Of a stretch of 31,256 nt of DNA, positions 7,573-17,656 are shown piece after piece (positions within the stretch are counted from its first letter, which is position 1; each line of letters begins with the position of its first letter). This DNA comes from Russula earlei (lineage: Eukaryota > Basidiomycota > Agaricomycetes > Russulales > Russulaceae). The stretch is taken from NCBI GenBank assembly GCA_025769875.1, contig JAGFNK010000596.1, positions 1 through 31,256 of the forward strand, read 5' to 3'. A program made the translations under genes and the position numbers. The notes beneath the pieces were generated by a model. It did not search any database and was not told the origin of the DNA. It worked only from the letters and a program-made list of their open reading frames with translations.

Positions 7573-10218
7573 TCAGACGTTCAAATACAATCCTTTTTCT
7601 TTTCTGATCTTTGTCATAGCTAGCAAAACAAAGAAAGGATGATGAGGTGGATGACCGGGAAAGAGTAGTGACGGAGCCTCGAGTACCTGCGATGATGGCG
7701 CTACCCACACCACTTCCGTCCTCTGCATGATAGGTGATGATGTTGCTGGTCGGAGAGATGGTGAAAAACCACGCTCCGAAAAGAGAAGGATAGATGGCGA
7801 TCCATGATAAAGAGACTCACCGGCCCTTGTCACCGAAGATGTCCTGCAGGCCTTCGTGCACGCGGTCGGCAAAGCCAGGGTATTTCTGGGACAACCCATT
7901 AACCGTACGTCCCCCCGAGGGCAAAATCATCAGAACGCGAGCATACGTTATACAGAGAGCCGTCCGCGCCGACGGAGCATCCCGCGTCCAGGTAGCCCAT
8001 CTTGCTCACGATCGCCGCGATGCCGCACGCGCTCAGTCGAGCGGCGCGCCGTCCGACCAGTTTGGCCAGGGCCCGGAAGAACTGCCGTTCCGCGAGCGTC
8101 GTCTCGAGCGCGAAGAAGTGCGTGAAGATCCCGATGATCATCAACAGCTCCTCCGTCGGGTCGCTCTCCATGAGCGACAGGAACGCCGTGTCGAGCGCGT
8201 ACGGAATTTCGACCTTGTACGTGTTCTGGCCGAGGAAGAGCACGCCTTCGTCGATCAGCTCGCAGATGACGAGGCGCAGGATCTCCCCGAGATAACGACC
8301 GGAAATCAGTTTCTTCCATGGTCCGTGAGAGGAGTGCGGCAGCGGATGAGATGTGAACGTGGGCGCACCTCAAACGCTTGTTCACCGGGCTTGTTTGACG
8401 TTTCGTCAATTATCTGATCATACTTGGTCCTTGGAAGGTGTTCATGTTCGAACGAATCGAACGCGCCCTTGAAGAAGCAATCAGCGCCTTCGTCTGGCTC
8501 GGCGTTCCGGGCAAGTGCGTACCCATTCACAATTGATGGCCATTTGCGCCTCGTCGTCGATGCCCAGATTCTTGATCTTGTGGATCTCTCCGACGCGCTC
8601 CATGTAGGCGGCGTTACAGCCGGTGCCAAAAATGACTGCGATCCGCGTGCGCGGATTGACGTACGAAGAGGCGATGAGCGTTCCGGTGGTGTCATTGATG
8701 AGCGCCGTGAGCTCGGCTTGCACATTCTGGGACAACCTCGTGTCAAGACGCTAATGGCTGTATAGGGAGGAAAACCTTGTGCTCACATATTTCTCCAAAC
8801 TCTCTCGGAACATTGCAGCGACGTCTCGACCTTCGGTATTGAGAGCGCCGAAACCCTTCGTCCAGCGAATGAGCTCGCCGTGATCGATGCGTTCTTGCCT
8901 ATCAGCCACAAGGTGCGTTGGGAAGACCATCGATCGATTTCGGTCGATGACACGACTCACGAGCATGGGTACGAGAACTAGGGATGTTTACGTCTAGATA
9001 GTCAGCTTCTCTGAGATAGGGACCCGAGCGGACGAAAGAAGGCGCGATAAGGGCTGGTCAATGCGATGAAAATGAGACCTCACCGTGAAACCCAACGGCA
9101 GCTTCTGGCCCTCTTTCACATACCCCTCGCCAAGGTTCGTCTCGAGGAACGTCTTGAGGCACTCGGCGCAAAAGTCAAACAGCTTCTGACCGTCTTCTTG
9201 CTTTTGCTCTTCCGTGAGGCGATACTTGGACTGCGTGATCTCGAACTTGCCGTTGCCCTGCAGGGTGACCAGGCACACGCGCAGATTCGTCCCACCTTGT
9301 GATCATGACCACGCCCCAAAAAATAGATAAAAAATAAAAAATCAAGAGCCCGTGTGAGGGGCGGGGGCAGCACCGAAGGGGCCGAATCGAAGCCGACGTA
9401 CCGAGATCGACGGAGAGGAACTCGCCGGTCTCCTCTCCCGTGGGCCAGCCGAAGACGAACGTCGGGATCATTGGCTGTCAACAACGACTCAACATCAACG
9501 TCACGTGTGGATGCGCATGGCGAAGCGAGGGATAGGGAATAGGGAAGTGCGCATCCTGCACGCAACAGGTGGTGCGGGGCCCAGGCTGGCCCCCCCTGCC
9601 GTCACGCGGCGCTACAACCCCTCGATTTTGGCCATACACCTGCAATCGTCGGGGGGAAGGCGGGGGCTCTCAACGGCCGCAAAGGGGAAGGATCCACATC
9701 TCGCATCAGGGCAAGGGGTCAGCGGGGCCAGCGCAACGATTCCCGATCCCAATCGTGGCTTGGGGTACCAAGCGAAGCGATCTTGAAAAGTAAATCAAAG
9801 ATACAAAACGCACCACGACCTGCTTTGGCTTTTCGAGGCCGAGCTCTAACGTATCTTTGAAGGCATCGACGATCATCCGCATGCGCGGAGGAGTGAGCGT
9901 AAAGCTGTCATTTCGGGGATGAGGGAAAAAAAAAAAAGGGGGGGGGGGGAGTGTGAGAGATCGGAATTTCCACAGACCCCTCGAGGGAGGGGGGTTCGCT
10001 TTTAGGCGCACATGGTCTCGTATTTCCTCAGATGATCGGCCATGGTTCTGCGGGGTGCTCGTATCTATCCCGATAATCATCGCTTGTCAGGCAACGATGT
10101 GCACGCACTTCTTGGTGGCATGGGGCAGATCCTCCTCATCTTGAGTTCGTGTGTGGATCGCGAGGACTTGGCCACTGGGCAGGGTGACGCTGCCGCTTCC
10201 GCGTCTTGAGGATGGCAT
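7573..10218 (-). CDS. hxk: Hexokinase, intact, 13 exons
   Basis: Phosphorylates glucose and other hexoses with ATP in the cytosol, the first step of glycolysis. Exons on the minus strand: 10218-10109, 10047-10012, 9904-9814, 9474-9402, 9295-9084, 8977-8961, 8898-8787, 8726-8523, 8467-8369, 8312-7947, 7885-7821, 7745-7687, 7619-7573; all phases agree and give 496 aa, a normal family length. Visible motifs are DLGGTN (102-107, phosphate loop), LGFTFSYP and WTKGF (sugar binding, split by a 17-nt exon), NDTTGT with catalytic Asp229, GTGCNAAYME, INCEWGAFD, VGADGSLY, EDGSGVGSAI, and the end TKIRKEKGLYLNV. The first exon is needed because HATKKTMADHLRKYE reads across intron 1 (GTGCGT..CGCAG). Intron 3 is unusually long (339 nt). 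Divergent from the uL14m gene. Glucokinase-type specificity cannot be excluded. Confidence 0.95.
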
Positions 10219-10426
10219 GATTTGTGGATTTTACGCGATGAGTACGTTCTGGGGAAGGCGGCGAGAGATGGCGGAACAGATAAGTGGAGAGGGCGGACGA
10301 GATCGTACGTAGTAGTCTTTAATATTTCGAACCTTCCTAATCACTCGTGGGAAATTCACGGAGCGTCAGCTCATCAGGCGCTTGCCTCGAGCTTTTTTTT
10401 TTTTTTTTTTGTCTTGTTTTTACTCC
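10219..10426. promoter_or_regulatory. Divergent promoter region between hexokinase and uL14m
   Basis: Only 208 bp separate the two start codons, which point away from each other, so both promoters must lie here or overlap the neighbouring exons. It contains an 18-nt poly(dT) tract at 10393-10410, 17 bp upstream of the uL14m ATG; such tracts exclude nucleosomes in fungal promoters. No canonical TATA box was seen. Confidence 0.55.
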
Positions 10427-11028
10427 ATGATTGGTCTCAAGGGAACCCTCAACGTGCGTAACGTTCTTCGCATGATCTCCTCATCCGACCAAGCACACAG
10501 GTGATAGACAACTCGGGCGCGCTGCTCGTCGAGTGCGTCAACGTTCTCAAAAACAAGGTCAAGAACGGCTGGGGCGGCGTCGGCGACGAGATCGTCTGCG
10601 TCGTGAAGCGCGCGCGGCCGATCCCGCAGGGCGCGCAGTCGTCGTCGTCGTCGTCGTCCTCCGCCTCCTCCGCCTCGTCCTCGGCCGCGTCGAACGCGCT
10701 CAAGGTGCGCCGCGGGGACGTCCGACGGGCCGTCATCGTGCGCTGTCGGAAGCCCGTCCGACGGCCGGACGGGCGCTGGGTGCGCTTCGACGACAACGCG
10801 GCGGTGCTGCTGAACAACAAGCGCGAGATGCTCGGGACGCGGATCGGCGGCGTCGTGAGCGCGGACTTGCGGATGAAGGGGTGGGGGAAGGTGGTCAGCC
10901 TGGCGCCCAAGGTGAGCCCCCCCTCCCCCCCCCCCCCCCTCGAACCCCCCTCTCCCCTCTCTGCCCGTCGGCCCGTTCTCGGAAACGCGTGCCTAAAAAC
11001 AAAGCTGTTTCACGGACAGGTGGTATGA
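10427..11028 (+). CDS. MRPL38: Mitochondrial large-subunit ribosomal protein uL14m (L14 family)
   Basis: Exons 10427-10453, 10501-10911 and 11020-11028 give 148 aa. A 9-codon first exon (MIGLKGTLN) joins [18 protein letters not shown] across a 47-nt intron, and the last exon encodes only Val-Val-stop. The L14 hallmarks are all there: the N-terminal VIDNSGA strand, the VGD turn, [38 protein letters not shown] and the KVVSLAPK end. It should bind 23S-like rRNA in the mitoribosome near the subunit interface. Between RARPIP and KVRRGD there is a Ser/Ala-rich insert of about 20 residues encoded by a TCG/TCC trinucleotide run; bacterial L14 is short at this loop. No presequence is visible, as is usual for this protein in yeast. 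Confidence 0.92.
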
Positions 11029-11636
11029 TCGGGGATTTCTCTCTCTCGACATGTTCGCATATTCGCGATTCGATTCAGTCCTTCACTTCCGACAATGGCG
11101 GCGGTCGTGCCTTGGGAGCGTCTCATCTCAGGTGACGGGTGGGTCGCTTTGGGTGGCCTTCTCTCTTCCCTGCGAGGTATAACGGGAATGAAGGTTGATA
11201 ATTTTCGAAAATGCATGACCTTGTCCGTGCGACGTAACAATGTTCCATCCGTCGCTGACGGCAAAAGACAAGACGTGTGTCTGCGGTGGTGTCAAACGGT
11301 GGGATTCTAAATAGGTATATGAATCAAAGGCGAGCAAGATGACTGCTAAATCCGAAGACGGGGTCTGGGCAGTGGCGTGACTCTAATATATATCGTGGGC
11401 AAATTAATATGCGGTCAAATCAGAGTGAATGCACAGGTGCGTGTGAGCGAGATGCGGCAATTATATACAATCGACGATTGCGAGGGCGAAAGCGAAAAAA
11501 AGAAAGAGACTTTGAGATCAAGATACAAATGCTAATAGACACATGGAAAAATGCGCGTGGGAGATGTATGAGAGGCAGCCGTGCGTGCGTGCGTGCGTGC
11601 GTGCGAGTGTGGGTGCGGTCAGATCGCTAGTGATTA
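11029..11636. other. Intergenic region with a TGCG microsatellite
   Basis: Between the uL14m stop and the stop of the minus-strand transcription factor. A perfect GTGC repeat of 25 bp lies at 11581-11605. Otherwise nothing is recognisable; the genes converge here, so it should hold both 3' UTRs. Confidence 0.5.
11581..11605. repeat. (GTGC)n microsatellite
   Basis: Six perfect tetranucleotide units within the uL14m / transcription factor spacer. Confidence 0.95.
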
Positions 11637-13282
11637 CTATGTAGTCGGCACATAATCTGCGTCCTCAGATTCCCTGTGGTGGCTCCCACCGTTGTCACGA
11701 CGCTTATGAAGTCCACGCCGCGACATCGTAGGGTATTCACACTTGCGCGACCGCCGTGCACACTGACTACAAGATGAAACCATGCTCAGCTTTCCAATTA
11801 CCCGATCAGTATCGAGAGGCGGTCAACTTACTTGCATGTCGTGTCGGCGCTTCCAACGGGTGGCGGCCCACACGCGATCTTGCGCTCACGGCAGAACAGA
11901 CAGGCAATCGCGGGTTTGCGCCGCGCGCTCCGCTTCGTCGACGGCAACTTCAACACACCTTGTCCGGCCTTTGGATTTGGCACCAGCGTCGGCGGCGAGA
12001 GTGACGACGCCGAGGAGCCGTTCTCCAGCAGGTTGACGCTCGACGTCGGCGTCCCCGTATCGGAGGGCGAGAAGGACGAGGAAAGCGGGGTGGAGATACG
12101 CCCCCCCGGGGAATACGAGAGCGGCCCAGGGATGGAGAGGGACGGTGGCGGGGGATGCCTCTATGATGGGACGAGGATGAGTAAGCCATGATGAGATGGA
12201 GAGAGATAGGAACGAACCTTGGCTGGTGGAGCAAATCCCGGGTAAGCGGCGGCGTCTTGCACCAGACGGAACGAGTCGAGCGGGTGTTGACGGTGACGCA
12301 AGGACCCGTGTCCGTGCATAGGAGTTGAGGGGCGTGCCATCGCGGAGGAACCAACGTGGACTTGCTGTCCTGGGTCCTTCCTCCTTCACATACGGTGCTC
12401 GATCGCCACTAACTAACGGGCTGTTCAACGAAGGCATTGACGAGAAGGACTGACCGCTCGAGGTTGCTCCATACTCGGATTTTACGGGGTTTAGTCCGAG
12501 AGCGCCCTCGGAGGGATCATGTTTGGGGAGAGCAGGAAGAGCGATAGAGGCACGGCTCATGGATTGAGTCTCTGGGGAGGGGACCTCCACAAGAGCATTG
12601 CCAAGCTCGGAGGAGCTGGAGGATGGAGGGATCGATAGGACTGGGTGTTGATTGATGGCATCATAATGGTCAAAGGAATCACCACAACGCAGATAGCCAG
12701 TAGGATGTGACACGAGGTTCTGCTGATGTTGGCCATGGAGGGAGGAGTACGGACTGTCGGATGAGAAGTAACCGGTTGGATCATATGTGATGGGTTGATG
12801 AAAGGGAGCAGGAACTGATGGAGGGTATTCATAGCGTGTAGAGGACTGAGTTGGATACGGGGCAGTGTGGTAAGCGCTACCTGGCACGATCTGAGGGTAA
12901 AGCAGGGTGAACTGCCAGTGGTGAGCGGGGGAGATGGACGACCACTCACGGGGTATTCCGCAAAATCGAACGGGGGTGACACATAGTTCACGGTCTGGAT
13001 GTACTGCTGGGAGGGGTATGGGTATTGTACCGAGCAGTCGGCTTGGGACTGGGCGGGATACGTGTCGCGTTGGGAAAACACCGCGGCGGACGCGTAGGCG
13101 GAAGAGGATAATTGGCCAGCACGTAAGCGCGGAGGACCGTGGCGATCGTCCGGCTCGCGAGTTACGGCAGATTGAGTACCGTCGGGGGCATGAGGTGGCC
13201 AGTAAGTACTACTGCCTTGGGGCACGGCGGGGTTGGTGGCATCGGCGAAACGCTGATCAGAAGGGGTGGGATACCGAAGCAT
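11637..13282 (-). CDS. Transcription factor with C-terminal Zn2Cys6 cluster
   Basis: Proposed exons on the minus strand: 13282-12950, 12890-12455, 12369-12218, 12160-11832 and 11766-11637, giving 459 aa in one consistent frame. The N-terminal 300 residues are low-complexity, rich in Pro, Ser, Tyr and Gln, as in activation regions. A C-terminal cluster reads CLFCRERKIAC (Cys394, 397, 404), then Cys416, CARRSRKC (419, 426), spacing CX2CX6CX11CX2CX6C, followed by the basic SRRGLHKRR. The cluster is split by the last intron (GTAAGT..TTGTAG). A cluster near the C-terminus is seen in a group of Agaricomycete regulators, rather than the usual N-terminal position. The weakest point is intron 2 (12370-12454): an intron with a frame change is required there, but its exact ends are a guess. 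Translation may instead start at 13462, adding a long proline run that looks more like a pyrimidine-rich 5' UTR. Confidence 0.82.
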
Positions 13283-13754
13283 TAAGGAGAAGGGGAGGGT
13301 GGGTGGGGGAGGGGGGGGGGGGGAAAGAAGGGGCGGGGAAAAAAGAGGAGGAGGAGGGGGGAGATAGGAGCGAGCGGGTGGGGAGTTGTCGAGGGAGGGA
13401 AGGACGGGGAGGGCTTTTGACTGAAGGGGGGATGATTGAGTGACTGGCGACACGTGCACCATTGGGGACTCGAGTTACTTAATAAAATATGAAGCTAACC
13501 CTCGATATTTCACCTCGTCCCCCAATCCGGCCACTCCTCTGCCTCCCTCCATCTCTCTCTCCCCCTCCCCTCGCGAACTCGTCGGACCGACAGAGCCCGT
13601 GGCGGGTTCATCACCAACACCCACACCCCTCCCTCCCTCCCCAACCCCTGCCCAACCCAATCGAGCTCTAGCTCCCCTCGGTTAAGGGTTAGTCCCAGTC
13701 ACGAGCTCACATCCGCTTCCTTTGGCGCTGCGGCTAGGCTAGATTGTGATCTCG

Positions 13755-13783
<29 letters not shown>
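13755..13783. repeat. (ATA)n microsatellite
   Basis: About nine to ten perfect tandem ATA/AAT units. Confidence 0.95.
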
Positions 13784-13785
<2 letters not shown>

Positions 13786-15651
13786 TATATAACGACGGTC
13801 CGAGCGCCATATTTTCACTTGCAGGCACCAATGAGGTCAGATAACACTCGGTGGCATGTCCGAATTCCCATCCGTCACATGGGCGTGTAAAGTCGGGCTG
13901 GTGGGAACACAGTGGTGGGTCACCTGCGACTGGGCGCTATACAACCTTACCAATTCTGTCCTCCCTTTGAAAATGCATAGCCACCGTAAGGCCTCCTCAT
14001 GTTCTCTCCTAGGGAATGAGCCATCCTATAGGAGTCGCCTCGAGGCGCTCGTCACTCCCCTCCCCTGCCGACGTCGCGTCTCCACAGCCAGCACTCAATT
14101 ATACCCGATACTCTTCAACCTTCAGGGTCGGCCAAACGTGTGTTCGATGATGTCGGGAATCCCCCCTCTCCCCTCTCTGGATCACCCAGGTCACCGTAAT
14201 CGATCTGACAGTCCTAACTTTGATCTTTATCGTTCCAGTCAACTCCAACTCCGGTTTTCAGCCATCAAACTGTGATTAGCCCCGAAAGGCTGCGTGCTTG
14301 TAAGTAAGTTCACCGATTGCTCCATATGTAGACAGAGACGTGTGCACTATCACCCCGATCCAGAGCACTTGCCCACGTTTCTATGCCTAACCTGTGAGCC
14401 ATGGCGACGACGCGAGGCAGCAAGATTAACCACGAGGGTAAGCATGACAACTGCGTTTCTGGCTGTTAATCATCAGATCTTCGAACCTGCAACCTGCACG
14501 CCCAGCCGACCCTGGTCTCTTCACACCCCCCCCCCCTCCCCCTTCATATTTCCCCGCCACTGGCTGTGTGATCGTGAGCAGTTGTTTACGCGAGTTTGCG
14601 TTCCGAGGCCACCTTAAACTGTATCTGAGGCCTCGCCTATTCGCCTTTGGTTAGCTTTGGTGACCTTCCTTCCCCCATCCGCTCCTCACTCCTATCGCTT
14701 TTATCTCCTGCATGTTACGCTGGATTAGCGCCCTCGTGTTCTTTTGATCTCAGCCAGGCGCCTAGTAGATCCAGGGTGAAGAAAGGCGATTCCTGGTGGA
14801 TCGTGTTGTACAGGGATCGCAGCCAAGCTGTTCGTAGCATGAACGGCACCGCCGGCTATGTACGGTCGGATTCATACGACGCATGGAATCCTGCAGGCAT
14901 GCGTAACCTACAATCGCTCGAGCCGAGAAAGTGCTCTCTCTCTTTCTCTGTGCGTCATTCCCGGTCGTTTCACTGGCGTGCGGTTCTTGGTGCTTGACGA
15001 ACGAGATCCATCCATCTGATGGCCGTTCGACCTCTCTCCTACCTACGTATTCCTGCAGCCAGCCTCGGGTTTGCGAGACAGATGACGCTCACCAACCCTG
15101 AAACTTGCGCGAGCCAGGGGGCTGGGACCGAGTTTGCTACCGTTACATTATTATTCTTGAAACGATCCACCCACCCCATATCATCGCTACCTCGAGGCTC
15201 ACGCAGCTCGCCTTTGCGACACCAATGCGACTCGTTGCAAGCACCTTGTCCCGGGCCTCTCCGACCTTTGGAGCGAGGGCTCGAGGGCACCCCCCCCCCC
15301 CTTTTTTTTTTATCTTTCACTTTCACGATCTGCAATATTAATAATCGTTTCGGCGATGAACGGGGGGGTCTTCCTTGTGCTGCAGCGTGGTCATAGCCGG
15401 CAAACAGAAAAGTTGCCAAGCTGTTGCGAGTCGTCGATTGACGACGATCCTCCTGATGCATCAGCGTCGCCTGGACCCAGTTTAATGAAAGAGTGACGTC
15501 TGTAGCGTTCGAGAAGAGCGTCTTTCCCTTTCCCCATTCCCTCCACCCATTCCCTGCAGTCCAAGATATGGGCGCCAGGCATGAGCCGCGCCAATATTTG
15601 ATCCCCACCAACAACGCCGCAACGACACGCCCTGTTAGTTGGTGTGAGTGA

Positions 15652-15670
15652 ATGGATGGATGGATGGATG
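15652..15670. repeat. (ATGG)n microsatellite
   Basis: Over four perfect tetranucleotide units in the gene-free stretch. Confidence 0.9.
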
Positions 15671-16604
15671 ACATTTCAGGCGCCGACGCAATGGTGCCGA
15701 ACAAGGACGCTTGGCAGTCGGTGATGATTCCATCCAAGTACTCAACCCCGCAGCCCCGACGAAGAGAACGTAAGATTCGCGTCGCGTATGTGCGAGTTTG
15801 TTCAAGTTCAGGGGCGAAGAAGGCTGAGGTCGCTTATGGTATCATAGCCTATCGTAACACCGTGATCCCAAGCACAGTAGTGGTGTTATGAGGGTATGAG
15901 GGAAATGACATTGCCGTGGGCTGCCGAGCCGAGGCTGAGTTCTGAGGGCTCCACCGGCGGTACTATGCCGCAGGAGGGCTATCCGCGTATCGCCTGTTTC
16001 CCCCCCGATGTCCCCGTCCCCCACTCATTGATGCAGCATTCCTCCGCCGCGGTGTCGATGCGTGCATCATGAATCAGGGATGACACCTTTAAGTCGCGAT
16101 CTACACCGAGCATCTCGATCATCGATGCCCCGACCGAGGCAACACGGCGCCCGATTCGGGTGTCTTTCAGCTAATGATCCGCAAAAGAAGGGGTACTCTA
16201 TCTAGAACCTCGCAACGTGTCCGTCCGAATACGCGAGAACCGGTGGGTGGGGTTGGGGGGTCATTTCATTCTCGTCGTTACGTTACGCCAGAAAAGAAGA
16301 AGAAAAAGTCGGAATAGACGCGGACGGGGGAAGGGGAAAAAAGAAGAAAAAAAAAAAACTTTGGCTCGAATGAAAAGACACGGGGGGAAAGAAGGGGGAG
16401 GGGGGGGGTCGTTCTCCCTTGTTCCTTCCTTGAACGAGATGTATGAAAGGAAGTGCACGTTCGTCTTGCCTGTCAGTCATCATCGTCTGTCGTCGTTGAA
16501 ACTGTCCGGTTCTGGCCTTTGGACGCCCATAGAAAGATGCGCAGGCGCCCGACAGGGTCGATGTGTGCTGCTGCGTTGCGTAGGTGCGAAGGAGAGGGTT
16601 CCGG

Positions 16605-16627
16605 ACCACCACCACCACCACCACCAC
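16605..16627. repeat. (ACC)n microsatellite
   Basis: Nearly eight perfect trinucleotide units. Confidence 0.9.
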
Positions 16628-17375
16628 GTGGACAGGGCGACCCGCTTCTCCGGACACCTACATTTCAACAACCTCACCGTTGATCCGGTTCGGTTCGAAG
16701 GGGCTCACTGACAGGTATTGGCGGGACACGGGTGCCGTTCCGAGACCCACATGACCCGGTGTTCCGAGTCGTTCGCGGGCGTCACGGAATGCGAACGGGG
16801 GGCAGGAAGCGGGGCACATGAGCATGGGTACTGAGGTCCACTGACCTCGGCACCAGGGCCCAGGGCAGGCGAGGGGGGATCCTTCTTCGATCGAGGTCCG
16901 TCCCCCCCTCTGGCCGGCCCTCTTTCCTTATTCGTGCGTGGCTCTCGGCAGGTCCGATCTGCTCGTTTTTTTCAAAATTGCTGATGTTGACTCCACTCGG
17001 GGACCCACACCCCCACCCCACCCAGGAGAAGGGTGTGGAGTTTCGGGTCTTTCGCTTTCCGAGTTCCTGGCAGCAGTGGTAGTTGTGCGATGCGATGGCG
17101 ATGGTGGCGGCGAGATCCTACCGGGCGCCCGGGCTTTCAATATCGCTCCAGCCCCTGTCGATTGTCCAATTGTACCCCGGCATGCCGTACACCCGAGGTC
17201 GTCAGTGGCACGTTTGAATGAAATGAAATGAAACGACACCACTGAAGACTACTACAGCACAGCAAGGTGGTGGGGGCAGGTGGAGGGGGGGACTCCACGT
17301 CATCGATGCCGACGCTAGCGACGCCGCACTTGGCCGTCGTTGCAGTCGGGGGCGCCGCCACTCTGAGAGGGATGG

Positions 17376-17656
17376 ATGGATGAGGCGGGGGGCGCGAGCG
17401 GAGGGCGGACGGACCAGGAAAAAAAATCGCGACTTGTGACCCGTCCGTGCTGTCATTGCTGGGTCATGTTGAGGGCGAAAAATGAGGATCCGGCGTGTCC
17501 TGTCCCTGAGGCTGTGCGACGCGTTTTTTGCTTTAAATTCGACCCTGCAAGCGCAACTCGGTCTATCCGATCACAGATTTTCTTTCTTCGAAACTTCTCA
17601 GCCAGTATCTCCGAAACATCTACATCTATCCTCCTCTTACCTTGACCAAGCCCAAA
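17376..17656 (+). promoter_or_regulatory. Duplicated promoter of the DUF3602 gene
   Basis: A TTTAAAT box at 17532-17538 and the preceding GCGTGTCCTGTCCCTGA string are also present upstream of the second copy, where the box is at 23898-23904. Conservation of the same short blocks in both duplicates suggests core promoter function. CT-rich sequence follows up to the start codon. Confidence 0.45.

Larger units (their letters stand above)
1105..8790. repeat. Tandem duplication array: truncated hexokinase + HNH gene units, period about 3.1 kb
   Basis: The same sequence recurs three times in direct orientation. The landmark CTAAATAAAGTTGGGACC starts at 1171, 4275 and 7439, giving periods of 3104 and 3164. 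Units 1 and 2 each hold a minus-strand truncated hexokinase, a shared spacer, a plus-strand HNH gene and a tail spacer. Unit 3 contains only the hexokinase part and continues into the complete gene. Homology with unit 3 stops inside hexokinase exon 7 (positions about 2513, 5690 and 8868). On the left, unit 1 homology begins near 1105, next to the CpG-poor block. Units differ by many substitutions and 1-nt indels, so the duplication is not recent. Unequal crossing-over between hexokinase copies is the simplest explanation. Confidence 0.85.
13283..17375. other. About 4 kb without a recognisable gene
   Basis: Several open frames of 60-230 codons exist, but none shows a family motif or convincing splice structure. 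The stretch holds pyrimidine or purine tracts, a G-run near 13308-13323, an ATA repeat at 13755-13783, a C-run followed by a T-run at about 15291-15310, an ATGG repeat at 15652-15670, an A-run near 16347-16358 and a CCA repeat at 16605-16627. It includes the likely promoter of the transcription factor gene at its left end. Long noncoding RNAs or fast-evolving small genes cannot be excluded. Confidence 0.5.

Noticed and set aside
10109..10218. Upstream ORF before hexokinase
   Set aside because: It joins the main frame through a good 60-nt intron to give HATKKTMADHLRKYE, so it is exon 1 and not a uORF.
10449..10910. 153-codon minus-strand ORF opposite uL14m
   Set aside because: Antisense shadow of a conserved, GC-rich coding exon.
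11886..12887. Single 333-codon minus-strand ORF as the transcription factor gene
   Set aside because: Its second half reads through introns in the wrong frame; the zinc cluster needs the frame obtained by splicing at 12217/12160 and an intron in 12370-12454.
15039..15737. 232-codon minus-strand ORF
   Set aside because: No domain, odd composition and it crosses a C/T homopolymer; most likely a chance frame.
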